Shown here: piece by piece, positions 26,870 through 35,944 of the stretch
Layout: each line of letters begins with the position of its first letter
Position numbering within the stretch: the first letter of the stretch is position 1
Assembly: GCA_001768195.1 (NCBI GenBank)
Contig: MENI01000062.1
Coordinates: 873 to 47,735, forward strand
Source: Bacteroidetes bacterium GWA2_40_15
GTDB lineage: Bacteria > Bacteroidota > Bacteroidia > Bacteroidales > VadinHA17
Direction of reading: 5' to 3'
DNA length: 46,863 nt
Translations under genes and position numbers: made by a program
Notes under the pieces: model-generated
Database searches by the model: none
The model's input: the letters and a program-made list of their open reading frames with translations, nothing else
What the model was told of the DNA's origin: nothing

Positions 26870-27601
26870 ATGAAAGCACCATCATCTTTAATTAATCTAC
26901 TCCTGTTTTTTTCAATTTTGCTGACACCGGAAACAGTATCCGCACGCGATTACCATATAACTGATTATGGAGCAGTCAGAGGGACAAATTCAACGGCAGC
27001 CCTACAAAAAGCCGTTGACGAATGCTTTGCTTCCGGAGGCGGCAGGGTTGTCGTCCCCCCCGGAACCTTCATCACCGGTCCTGTTACACTGAAGAGCAAC
27101 ATAAATATATTCCTCGAAAGCGGCTCAGTGCTTAAGGGGAGTGAAAACATTGAAGATTACAAAGCAGGTAATTCCAGGAGAGGAATTTTTTTCTGCGAGG
27201 ATGCATGTAATGTGTCGATTACAGGCGATGGAACTATTGATGCAAGCGGATCGTATTTCTATGATTTCAGCCAGAATCACGGTTCCCCTGATTTCGAAAG
27301 ATCCCTTACCAGACAAAAGGAAGAATATATGAAAGATGGTACCTTCTTTACCGACGGACCGGTGAAAAGAATTTCAATGCCAGGCATGACAATAGTCTTC
27401 TTCCACTGCACCGGGGTTACTTTGTCTGGCATAACAGTTAAAGACACCCCGATCTGGGCAATCAGGTTTGGTTATTGTGAAGATGTTCTTATAGAAGGCA
27501 TTACAATAAGGAACAATGTCCTTATACCGAACAGTGACGGGATACATTGCACCGCATCGCGAAACATAAGAATCTCCGATTGTGATATTGTGGCCGGTTG
27601 A
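26870..27601 (+). pseudogene. GH28 polygalacturonase-like gene, truncated by an internal deletion
   Basis: 243 residues: signal peptide (about 1-25), then the opening of a GH28 right-handed beta-helix (DYHITDYGAVRGTNSTAALQ, with VVVPPGTFITGPVTLKSNIN). It runs through the usual helix turns to NSDGIHCTASRNIRISDCDI. It stops at VAG just where GH28 enzymes carry the catalytic Gly-Asp-Asp, so the active site and C-terminal half are absent; full enzymes have about 450-500 residues. After the stop, a shifted frame at 27594-27707 reads PVEVTDFDNLRIDSFQGEAS, which could be the far C-terminus, so the middle seems to have been lost. It would have cut pectic galacturonan; as it stands it cannot. Confidence 0.75.
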
Positions 27602-27660
27602 AGTAACTGATTTCGATAACCTGAGAATTGACAGCTTTCAGGGTGAAGCTTCTTATAATT

Positions 27661-27876
27661 CAAAGAATACTCAAGGAAAGATGGATGGAACAGAATCCGC
27701 AGGATAAGAAAAGGGTAATGTGGGATCTGGCATTAGTTGAAGCATACCTTAACCCGGATAAGTCAACCATCATCAAAGCTTCCACACCTCCTGAAAACAA
27801 GCAGAGAGAGATCAGAGTATTTTCAAAAATCGATGAGAAAGCTTTAGCCGAAGATTTTTGGAATTCATTGAACAAT
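27661..27876 (+). pseudogene. nucleoside hydrolase-like C-terminal fragment
   Basis: The frame reads LKERWMEQNPQDKKRVMWDL, then EAYLNPD, TPPENKQREIRVFSKIDEK and DFWNSL, resembling the last ~70 residues of exported Bacteroidota inosine/uridine-type nucleoside hydrolases. Nothing upstream in this frame encodes the Asp-rich N-terminus of that family, and downstream the frame runs into the convergent GH9 gene without a natural end. It therefore looks like a leftover from the event that damaged the GH28 gene. The family call is from memory of its C-terminal phrase and is tentative. Confidence 0.5.
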
Positions 27877-27914
27877 GATCACTTAACCATAAACAGCAGT
27901 TCAGGATATACTGT

Positions 27915-30515
27915 TTATTGGTTCCTTGCTACAGTCCGGGCTCCCTTATTATCAAATACCTTTGTTTCAGCGGTCCTGAATGGTTCATTCCCCTTCAGAA
28001 ATTCAAACCTGTAAGGCGGAGATTTGTCAATATACCGCAACTTGTGATCAACATAAAATTCAACTCTTTCAATTCTTCCATCACTATCCCCTGCCCTTAC
28101 CTCAAGCACGATAGCAGAACCATCAGAATTAACAGATTGCTTAATCGAAGCCACGGGTGGCTGGTTTGGTTTCCTCTTTCCACCCTGCTGGCACAGCATT
28201 CCATATACCGCGGCAGAAGGAGCAACAGTCTGATGTACAGTATATTCTCCTGAGGGCGGACTATACGGATTATCGAACCAGAGTTCATGGATTGGCCATA
28301 ATGATGAAGCAGGATACACATTATCAAGGGCATAATCATTATCCCACGGACCCGCTCCCCTGCAGCTGTCGCCCGGGCGGCTCATCCAGTCACACCTTGG
28401 GCATGGACCATAGGGAGCTATGCCGGGTATCGGATCTTCAATATTGTCATAATATGAATCGAGGTTCATAATATGTTTTGGAGGATTATCGCCAAGCCCT
28501 GTCAGCCAGAGGGTATTCAGCGGATTGCCTCCGAGAGCATAATCCGCAGATGTCTGGGCGACATTAAAATACTTCCTGATACCTGTTATCTTCCATGCAA
28601 CAAGTGCAGGCATTGCATAAGGAATAGTGGCCGAACCCTGGAGAGCCCTGGCAGATGGATTGCCTCCGGCACGAAATCCTCTTCCGGCATCAATGGCATT
28701 GGTAACACGGTTCTGAGCATAATCAACTACAATTGCCCTGACCTCCTTCCAGAGCTCTTTGTCGAGTCCGGTAAAATATTCCGGAAGAAGAGCATAGGAA
28801 TAAAGGGCCCAGATAAAATTATATTCACCCAGTCTGTTGCTGCCTTTTATCTTTTGTTTGAAGATAGCTGAAAATGATTCCTGAAATTTAATGTCGCCGG
28901 TCATTTTATAAATCCAGACATCAGCAGTAGCCCTTGATGCAATTACTTTAGCAGAATCTTCAGGAAGAGTATTACTCTCAGCCCATCTGTAGGCAGAATA
29001 TGCAGCCTCTTCATAATCACTCAGGCTATCCAGAATTGCTTTTTTCAAACCCTTTGTTTTATTCTTCAGGCACCAGGAATACTCAATTGCCAGAGCTGCA
29101 AAGTCATATGATAACCTGGGATCCTCGCCGAATGCGATACTGAAACCAGGGTCTTCCCATGAAGGTATTCCCATCCCTATCATTGGAAAACTGTCGCAAA
29201 ATTCTGTATGTATCCTGTCACCGAAAATACCTCCTGTTTTTCCCACATTCCTCCTGAAATAATTGATAAGCCACGCTGCTTCATCAAGAATATCGGGAAT
29301 ACCGTTTCCGCTTTCAGGGATATTTAATTCACCATCGGAAAAGTTTTCAGGAGCAATCTCATATGCCATAAGCAATTCCCTTGGAACACGGATATGCGAA
29401 CTATACCCATCCCAGTCGCCTGCATCATGATAAAATCCCCAGCAATTATCAAGTGTATCGATAATACTATTCAGGATTTTTTCCTTCTGATTATGTCCCG
29501 ATTCATCTGTAAGATCAGAATTCCTGATACTCGTCAGGTAAACCCTGTGTTTTGAAGAAGCACCGTAATATTCAGGTGTGATCTTAGGATTATGATCAGC
29601 AGGTCTGGTCCATTTGGTATATTTTGCTTCCCTCTCAATTCCGCTTCTCTGGTGAAAAAGACCCCTGCAGGAAAAGTAGAAAGCATCCCTGTAGATATCG
29701 GCATCAATCTCAAAATCATAGCTGCAACCCATTCCTTCAACCACAATCCTGTATTCCCCCGGCTTACCATATGCTGAAAAATCGCATGCCCATATATCAG
29801 CCCCTGACATTGAGCCTCTTATACTTTCATTAACCGGAACGTCAGGTCTTGCAGTTTGAAAATCTGAGAATTTCCTGACAATACCGTTATATACAACTTT
29901 ACTGTTAACAGAGCTAACAAGATAAAAAGCCCTTCCATTAATATCATTGCTTTCAAATCCTCCCCTGTCTCCCATCCAGTGAGAAATATATGCAAACTTT
30001 TTTTCAGATTCCGGAATGAAGCCAAGCTGGTTGACATGTATTGAAGGCGAGAGCATGCTGAAAGGATCAAACAAGAAACTAAATTCATTTATATATTCAG
30101 CCAGATTATTCACTTTCAATTCATAATTCATGCCTGCCTTCAAAGGAAATGGAAATTCCAGGTAAATCCAGTGTTCCATAACAACGGGATAATTTTCAAC
30201 CTTATTCCAGGAGAACTCTGTTGGCTTGCTTTTCCTGCTTATCATCTTTGGATTTACACCTTTTGTGTAGTCCTGGTCATTCTTACTCGTAAGGGAATAA
30301 TTCAGAATATTAACAGCCTTTCCGATGTCAAGCGGATCCCGAAATACCGTGTCATTTACCCCTGTTTCATGGTATCCATGGTTTCTCACATATCCGTCAT
30401 CAAACCTGACAACAAGGATATGCCTGTCAACAGGCTGTATTTCAACAATATTACTTGAAATAACATAGTATGGAAATGTCAAAAACAACAGAGTGATGCC
30501 TAAGGATATTTTCAT
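27915..30515 (-). CDS. GH9 glycosidase (endoglucanase-like) with N- and C-terminal Ig-like domains
   Basis: 866 residues with a signal peptide (about 1-20). A long N-terminal beta region leads into a CelD-type Ig-like domain (about 155-270, from SIHVNQLGFIPESEKKFAYI). The GH9 (alpha/alpha)6 barrel spans about 275-790. The catalytic base pair is in FYHDAGDWDGY (Asp364 and Asp367), and the late Glu in PPSGEYTVHQTVAPSAA aligns with the family's acid. A bacterial Ig module (about 795-866) with RIERVEFYVDHKL ends the protein. Cleaves beta-glucan or glucomannan-type chains, probably at the surface. It starts 1 bp after the stop of the upstream lipoprotein gene, so the two form one operon. Confidence 0.88.
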   Translation of the reverse strand: MKISLGITLLFLTFPYYVISSNIVEIQPVDRHILVVRFDDGYVRNHGYHETGVNDTVFRDPLDIGKAVNILNYSLTSKNDQDYTKGVNPKMISRKSKPTEFSWNKVENYPVVMEHWIYLEFPFPLKAGMNYELKVNNLAEYINEFSFLFDPFSMLSPSIHVNQLGFIPESEKKFAYISHWMGDRGGFESNDINGRAFYLVSSVNSKVVYNGIVRKFSDFQTARPDVPVNESIRGSMSGADIWACDFSAYGKPGEYRIVVEGMGCSYDFEIDADIYRDAFYFSCRGLFHQRSGIEREAKYTKWTRPADHNPKITPEYYGASSKHRVYLTSIRNSDLTDESGHNQKEKILNSIIDTLDNCWGFYHDAGDWDGYSSHIRVPRELLMAYEIAPENFSDGELNIPESGNGIPDILDEAAWLINYFRRNVGKTGGIFGDRIHTEFCDSFPMIGMGIPSWEDPGFSIAFGEDPRLSYDFAALAIEYSWCLKNKTKGLKKAILDSLSDYEEAAYSAYRWAESNTLPEDSAKVIASRATADVWIYKMTGDIKFQESFSAIFKQKIKGSNRLGEYNFIWALYSYALLPEYFTGLDKELWKEVRAIVVDYAQNRVTNAIDAGRGFRAGGNPSARALQGSATIPYAMPALVAWKITGIRKYFNVAQTSADYALGGNPLNTLWLTGLGDNPPKHIMNLDSYYDNIEDPIPGIAPYGPCPRCDWMSRPGDSCRGAGPWDNDYALDNVYPASSLWPIHELWFDNPYSPPSGEYTVHQTVAPSAAVYGMLCQQGGKRKPNQPPVASIKQSVNSDGSAIVLEVRAGDSDGRIERVEFYVDHKLRYIDKSPPYRFEFLKGNEPFRTAETKVFDNKGARTVARNQ

Positions 30516-30516
30516 T

Positions 30517-32130
30517 TTAATTGAATGTTATCTCAATATTATTGCATTTATGACCGACCCGGAGTATCCCTCCTGTTGAAAGAGGCTCCCAGGAATAGCC
30601 ATCTACTTTCACTTCTGAGGTCTCCTGCATGGCTAACCTGTCACATTTCACCGATAAAGGTTTTGTTTTTAACCTCAAAACATCTGTTGCTTCCGTATAT
30701 GTTGAATATTTGATTGATGTCTCAAGGTATTCAATTTTTGTTACAACAGAGGTAGTTCCGAGGAAACGGTTTTTGTCAGATGGCGCCAGATCAGGCATTG
30801 CCGCCATTGCTCTCAGATAGTGCCTTACATAATCTCCATATCCGTCTGTCAGCCATATGTCATCACGGATGTAGCGGTTCCTTCCGTCGGAAGCAACGGT
30901 ATATGTTGCCCAGTTGAGTGTCCGGATAGCATTTGTGATAAGGGAGGTATCAACCGATAAGGCAGCATACATCAGTTCAACCGATGCCTGGCGCGAAGAA
31001 TGGCTGTTTCCCGGCACTCTGTAAACCGTCTGCTCATTCATAACAGTTACTTTATATTTCTCATATTCATGGTTCCCAAGTTCACGATATGTCCAGTCAA
31101 TAATTCCTTTAACCTCATTCTTCCAGTCAGGAAAAAGCTCCCTGTTATTTAAAATGAACATAGCAAAGCTGATGGCATTGGTCTGGGTATCACTCCATCC
31201 GGGTATATCCTCAAAGAAAGGGCCCCATTTATTAGTCTTCAACGGATAGGATTTCATCCAATCGAGAAAAATACTGAAACATTTTCTGTACTTCTCTGAC
31301 CTGTCCGGATCAAGAATTGTCAACTCTTCAAACATCATCATGGTTCCGGTCCAGTTGGATGTATAAAGAGCATCTCTGACTTTTTTGCCTGAACCCATAT
31401 TGTCGAATAAGGAGCCTGATTCTCCGGTTTTTGCATTCATTCTGAATGGGAGGGGTGATTTGAGACTGTCACCCTCCTGAATATGCGAAGCCAGTGTTCC
31501 TGCTATTCTAAGGGCTGCCTCAAGATATCGTTTATCTCCGGTAATTTTGTACAGGTTAACAAGTTCATAGCCAAAGCTGCCTGCCTTATCCGGTTGTGTT
31601 ATCCATTTCCCGTTGCGCATATCACCATCATAGACTCCTGAGTGAATATCTGTATTGTAAGGGTATGGCAGATATGGCCATTTATCCTCTTTTCCTGATA
31701 AAGATCTTTCAAGGTAGGTGTCTGCTATATACCTCATATTTTCAATGATCGGGGGATACCCGGTATATGCATAAAGCAGAGTCCATGAAGAGAGAGCCAT
31801 ATTGTTCTGATCACCCCCGAGGCCACGCATATCATGTTCCGGTTTCCATACCTGATGGTTCATATAATACTTAAGGCCATTTGAATCGGTCTCCATTTTA
31901 TTCCAGAAATCCCACACGAGTATCAAAACAGTGTCATAAGATATTCCTAAGTCTGCTGAATACCAGGGGAGTATGGAACCATCTGTTTTAGAGATTCGCA
32001 CTGTATGATATTGAATAGTATCGCTAATTATCAGAGTATCACTTAATGCAGGCTGCGGACCTTTCTCTCCTGAACAGGAGATAAGTAATGTTAAAATGAT
32101 AACACATGGTATGCGGTTTAACTTTTTCAT
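30517..32130 (-). CDS. helical-toroid (six-hairpin-like) lipoprotein of unknown activity
   Basis: 537 residues from the ATG at 32130; a longer frame reaching 32445 is rejected because that part runs antisense through the neighbouring oxidoreductase and because the chosen start begins a lipoprotein signal (LTLLISC, Cys near 19). The body has repeated helical hairpins with NMALSSWTLLYAYTG, GSFGYELVNLYKITGDKRYL and ASVELMYAALSVD, as in (alpha/alpha)6-type glycosidases, epimerases and lyases. A short beta domain follows. I do not recognise the family. Because it is co-transcribed with GH9 one base downstream, an activity on the same polymer is likely. Confidence 0.78.
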   Translation of the reverse strand: MKKLNRIPCVIILTLLISCSGEKGPQPALSDTLIISDTIQYHTVRISKTDGSILPWYSADLGISYDTVLILVWDFWNKMETDSNGLKYYMNHQVWKPEHDMRGLGGDQNNMALSSWTLLYAYTGYPPIIENMRYIADTYLERSLSGKEDKWPYLPYPYNTDIHSGVYDGDMRNGKWITQPDKAGSFGYELVNLYKITGDKRYLEAALRIAGTLASHIQEGDSLKSPLPFRMNAKTGESGSLFDNMGSGKKVRDALYTSNWTGTMMMFEELTILDPDRSEKYRKCFSIFLDWMKSYPLKTNKWGPFFEDIPGWSDTQTNAISFAMFILNNRELFPDWKNEVKGIIDWTYRELGNHEYEKYKVTVMNEQTVYRVPGNSHSSRQASVELMYAALSVDTSLITNAIRTLNWATYTVASDGRNRYIRDDIWLTDGYGDYVRHYLRAMAAMPDLAPSDKNRFLGTTSVVTKIEYLETSIKYSTYTEATDVLRLKTKPLSVKCDRLAMQETSEVKVDGYSWEPLSTGGILRVGHKCNNIEITFN

Positions 32131-32185
32131 CCTATATTTATATAATCTATAATCCGGTGGAAGTAATACAATAATACTTAAAAAA

Positions 32186-33511
32186 ATGGATCGAAGAAAA
32201 TTCATAAGCAATACAGCATTAACGACAGCCGGAATAGGTATGTCTGGGATTCTTGCTGCAAAAAACATTTCCGACTCTCCGGCTCCCTCAGATACTGTGA
32301 ACATTGGCCTCATCGGATGCAGGAATATGGGATACGGAGATCTGCAGCAGCATCTCTCAAATCCCGGAGTGAATTGCGTTGCATTGTGCGACGTTGATGA
32401 GAATGTGCTGAACGAGAAAGCAGCAGATCTGAAAAAGAAATTCAACCAGTCGCCAAAGCTTTACAAAGACTTCAGAAAACTCCTTGAGCAGAAGGATATC
32501 GATGCTGTTATAATAGGAACGCCTGATCACTGGCACTGCCTGATGACTGTTTATGCTCTTCAGGCAGGCAAGGATGTTTACGTGGAGAAACCGATGGCAA
32601 ATTCCATTGCCGAATGCAATATTATGGTTAAAGCTGCAAATTATTACAGCAACCGGATTGTTCAGATCGGTCAGCAGCAGAGAAGCGGATTTGTTTTCCT
32701 GAAAGCGATGGAACTAATTAAATCAGGAAAGATCGGAAACCTGAGGAGGGTAAATATCTGGGCTAATTTTTCATATGGAGTGGGACAACAAATTGTTCCC
32801 GATGAGCCTGTTCCTTCAGGAGTTGATTTTGACATGTGGCTCGGCCCTGCACCATCAAGATCTTTCAATAAAACAAGGTTCCATGGAGTATGGAGGATGT
32901 TCTGGGATTACGGCGGAGGATTGATGTCTGACTGGGGAGTTCATCTTCTCGACATAGCTCTATGGGCTAAAGATATCACTACCGCACCGGAAAAGGTCCT
33001 TATTTACGGAGCTAATACATTCGAAGAACCAAGGAGCAGGGAGACCTTCGATTCAATGTCGGTAATATATCCCAAATCTGATTTTGTAATAAACTGGGAT
33101 ATGACAGCCGGTATCCAGAGCGGGCCATATGATTCCCCTTACGGGCTTGCATTCGTGGGTGATCTGGCCACAATTACAGTCGACAGGAATAAACTCATTG
33201 TCCGCCCTGAATGGGATAGTCTTGCTAAGAAAACCAAGACAGATGAGTATAAATTTACTGAAGGAAAAGAGTCTCATTCAGACCATGCAAAAAACTTCAT
33301 AGAGTGCATAAAAACAAGGTCAAAACCTGCATGTCCGCCTGAGATTGGAAGGGCTGCAGCAATTCATGTGCATATTCCCAACATAGCTGCCAGAACCGGT
33401 GAATCGATGTTATTATGGGATGATGCAAATAACAGATTCACTAACAGTGAGAAAGCAAACCAGCTTATTAAGCCAGCCTATCGTCAGCCATGGACATTGC
33501 CCTCATTTTAG
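32186..33511 (+). CDS. Tat-exported Gfo/Idh/MocA-family oxidoreductase
   Basis: 441 residues. Tat signal MDRRKFISNTALTTAGIGMS, then a Rossmann fold (NIGLIGCRNMGYGD, variant of GxGxxG), the catalytic motif VYVEKPMANS, VQIGQQQRSGF and DWGVHLLDIALW. These belong to the large exported Gfo/Idh subgroup of Bacteroidota and Planctomycetes, thought to oxidise or reduce sugars with tightly bound NAD(P). Divergent from the lipoprotein/GH9 operon (55-bp spacer) and followed by a Tat-exported isomerase, so the two probably act one after the other on a released sugar outside the cytoplasm. Confidence 0.9.
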   Translation: MDRRKFISNTALTTAGIGMSGILAAKNISDSPAPSDTVNIGLIGCRNMGYGDLQQHLSNPGVNCVALCDVDENVLNEKAADLKKKFNQSPKLYKDFRKLLEQKDIDAVIIGTPDHWHCLMTVYALQAGKDVYVEKPMANSIAECNIMVKAANYYSNRIVQIGQQQRSGFVFLKAMELIKSGKIGNLRRVNIWANFSYGVGQQIVPDEPVPSGVDFDMWLGPAPSRSFNKTRFHGVWRMFWDYGGGLMSDWGVHLLDIALWAKDITTAPEKVLIYGANTFEEPRSRETFDSMSVIYPKSDFVINWDMTAGIQSGPYDSPYGLAFVGDLATITVDRNKLIVRPEWDSLAKKTKTDEYKFTEGKESHSDHAKNFIECIKTRSKPACPPEIGRAAAIHVHIPNIAARTGESMLLWDDANNRFTNSEKANQLIKPAYRQPWTLPSF

Positions 33512-33512
33512 A

Positions 33513-33582
33513 AAGATGGGGAGAGGAGGAGATTCTGAGAAAATATCTCCGTGGACATCCGTGCTCTCCGTGGTTATAAAAA
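33513..33582. repeat. dispersed intergenic repeat
   Basis: A purine-rich block GATGGGGAGAGGAGGAGA like the one starting at 9509, followed by ATCTCCGTGGACATCCGTG and CTCCGTGGTT in which TCCGTGG-type words recur. It fills the 95-bp spacer between the Gfo/Idh and isomerase genes. Confidence 0.65.
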
Positions 33583-33606
33583 AGTATTAAATCAAAATAC
33601 AAACTT

Positions 33607-34452
33607 ATGATAACACGTCGAAAATTTATTACAGGTACAGCAGCTGCTATATCAGTTGCTCTCTTAGCTCCTGAATCTCTTGCAGTTCAGGAGAAGAAAA
33701 AACTTAAAAATTTCGGTTTCATTTCCGGAATAATAGGTAAAGAACTTAAAGGCGACTGGAAAGCTGTCCTGAAACAGGCTGCATCATATGGATTCACCGA
33801 GATTGAAACAGGTAATTTCATGGGTGATTCGGCTGAAACCTTCCTTGCTTATCTTAAAGAAATAGGGATGTCACTTCCGGCAGGCGGTTTTGAATTTAAA
33901 GCAGGTGAAGAAGACTTAAAGAAAAGCATGACACTGCTTAAAAGCCTTAAAGTAAAATATGCTATAGTCTATTGGCCATGGTATACCGGTGGCCCATTCA
34001 CTCTGGAAGATTGTAAAAAGAGCACAGAGAGACTGAACTACCTGGGCAAAGTATGCAAGGATAACGGACTAATACTGTGCTGGCACAATCATAATAAGGA
34101 ATTTACACCAATGGATAATGGCCTGCCATTTGACTACCTGATGAATAATACCGATAAAAACCTGGTTTTCTGCGAGCTCGATCTCTACTGGGTAAGAAAG
34201 GGAGGTGCTGATCCTCTTGAGGTAATGAAGAAATATTCCGGAAGATTTCCCGTTTTGCATGTTAAGGATATGGTTCCCGGTGATTTACAGGATTTCGAAT
34301 GTCCCGGATCAGGGATTTTAGATTTTCTATCCCTGTTTAAAGAGGCTGACAAACATGGAATAAAACACTATATTGTAGAGAGAGATAATGTTCCTGATGG
34401 TCTTGCCTGTCTTAAATCATCAGGTAATTATCTTAAAAATCTGACATTCTGA
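33607..34452 (+). CDS. Tat-exported sugar isomerase/epimerase-like TIM barrel
   Basis: 281 residues. Tat signal MITRRKFITGTAAAISVALL, then a xylose isomerase-like barrel with the metal-site phrases LCWHNHNKEF, FCELDLYWVRKGG, VLHVKDM and YIVERDN. Compared with the protein at 22274-23164 this one keeps the Asp in the third strand motif. It lies downstream of an exported Gfo/Idh oxidoreductase and 26 bp before a sulfatase. Pairs of this kind have been linked to oxidation, isomerisation or elimination of keto-sugars in Bacteroides. Substrate unknown. Confidence 0.87.
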   Translation: MITRRKFITGTAAAISVALLAPESLAVQEKKKLKNFGFISGIIGKELKGDWKAVLKQAASYGFTEIETGNFMGDSAETFLAYLKEIGMSLPAGGFEFKAGEEDLKKSMTLLKSLKVKYAIVYWPWYTGGPFTLEDCKKSTERLNYLGKVCKDNGLILCWHNHNKEFTPMDNGLPFDYLMNNTDKNLVFCELDLYWVRKGGADPLEVMKKYSGRFPVLHVKDMVPGDLQDFECPGSGILDFLSLFKEADKHGIKHYIVERDNVPDGLACLKSSGNYLKNLTF

Positions 34453-34478
34453 TACTGATAAAAGATATCCTATAACCA

Positions 34479-35909
34479 ATGAAAAAGATTTCTCATAGAC
34501 ACTTGGTATTTTGTATTGGTGCTATCGCAGCTTCTGCCTGCAGTGACAATAATGCTAATAAAAAACCCAATGAATCCAGTCCAAATATTTTGTTCATAGC
34601 AGTTGATGATTTGAGACCTGAATTAGGATGCTATGGCAACAGGATCATTTCCTCTCCTAATATAGACAGGCTTGCTTCCGCCGGTGTAGTGTTCCAGCGG
34701 GCATATTGTAATATACCAGTATCAGGAGCTTCGCGCGCCAGCTTACTAACAGGAACAAGACCAACAAGTTACAGATTTATTGATTTTGACACCTGGGCAG
34801 AAAAGGATAACCCGGGGGCTCTTACTCTCCCAAAACATTTCAGAAACAACGGTTATTATACTGTCTCTCTGAGCAAGGTATTTCATCATATGTATGATAG
34901 CAGGGATTCATGGGATCAAGAATGGAGGCCTTCCGGCAAAGGATCATGGAGGAATTACACCAAGGAAGATAATATCAGGATCGATACTCTTATTAAAAGG
35001 GGGATGCCATTTGAGTGTTCTGATGTTCCGGATACTGCATATTTCGATGGTAAAACGACACAGAAAGCAATAGAATTCCTAAGAGATTCCGGGAATAAAG
35101 GAAAGCCTTTCTTCCTGGCTGTAGGATTCCTTAAGCCACATCTTCCTTTCAATGCTCCAAAAAAATACTGGGATATTTATGATCCTTCAGTTATAGGCAC
35201 AGCAAATAATCCTTATCCTCCCAAAGATGCTCCATCACAGGCACTCCATAAGTGGGGTGAATTAAGGCAATACTATTCAATCCCTGAAACGGGATCCCTT
35301 TCCGATTCTGCTGCAAACAAGCTTCGTCACGGCTATTATGCTTGTGTAAGCTATGCTGATGCACAAATCGGGCTAATACTTGATGAACTGGAGAAAAACG
35401 GACTTGCAGAAAACACGATAGTCATCCTGTGGGGCGACCATGGATGGAACCTTGGAGAACATGGGCTCTGGTGTAAACATTGTAACTTCAATACCTCACT
35501 TAATGCACCGCTTATAATTAAGGTCCCCGGATTGACCCATGGAAGTAAGAATAACATTATCACGGAGTTCATCGATATATACCCTACACTTTGTGAACTG
35601 ACGGGCATTTCTCTTCCTTCTCACCTGGAAGGAGAAAGCCTTGCAGGCAGACTGAAAAATCCTGAAAAACAGGAGAAAGATTTTGCTGTAAGCAAATTCT
35701 TTGCGGGAGTAACACTTATTCAGGATGATTACTTCTATACAGAGTTCCTCAATGAAAAGGATTCGGCAGTTGCAAATATGTTATTTGATCACAATTCCGA
35801 TCCCGATGAAAATATAAATCTCTCAAAAAATGAAGATTTTAAAGCTATGGTTACATCATTCTCGTCGGAGCTCAGACAGAAACGGGGTAATGCATTCGTG
35901 AAGAATTAA
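34479..35909 (+). CDS. Ser-type S1 sulfatase (iduronate-2-sulfatase-like), lipoprotein
   Basis: 476 residues. Probable lipoprotein signal ending AASAC (Cys21). ILFIAVDDLRPELGCYG carries the metal-binding Asp pair (Asp43-Asp44). The active-site sequence VSGASRASLLTG has Ser82-Gly-Ala-Ser-Arg86, the S-x-A-x-R form that an anaerobic sulfatase-maturing radical SAM enzyme turns into formylglycine. HGWNLGEHGLWCKH near 325 supplies further metal/sulfate ligands. Removes sulfate from a glycan, probably at the cell surface. No maturase gene is in the window. Its place beside the apiose genes suggests either a sulfated substrate or independent use. Confidence 0.92.
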   Translation: MKKISHRHLVFCIGAIAASACSDNNANKKPNESSPNILFIAVDDLRPELGCYGNRIISSPNIDRLASAGVVFQRAYCNIPVSGASRASLLTGTRPTSYRFIDFDTWAEKDNPGALTLPKHFRNNGYYTVSLSKVFHHMYDSRDSWDQEWRPSGKGSWRNYTKEDNIRIDTLIKRGMPFECSDVPDTAYFDGKTTQKAIEFLRDSGNKGKPFFLAVGFLKPHLPFNAPKKYWDIYDPSVIGTANNPYPPKDAPSQALHKWGELRQYYSIPETGSLSDSAANKLRHGYYACVSYADAQIGLILDELEKNGLAENTIVILWGDHGWNLGEHGLWCKHCNFNTSLNAPLIIKVPGLTHGSKNNIITEFIDIYPTLCELTGISLPSHLEGESLAGRLKNPEKQEKDFAVSKFFAGVTLIQDDYFYTEFLNEKDSAVANMLFDHNSDPDENINLSKNEDFKAMVTSFSSELRQKRGNAFVKN

Positions 35910-35944
35910 TATAGTATATTTAAAATAAGAAAGGATATTTATAG

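Noticed and set aside
32131-32445. N-terminal extension of the helical-toroid lipoprotein by 105 residues
   Set aside because: It runs antisense through the start of the Gfo/Idh gene, has Cys/Phe/Ser-rich sequence without domain character, and the ATG at 32130 begins a proper lipoprotein signal.
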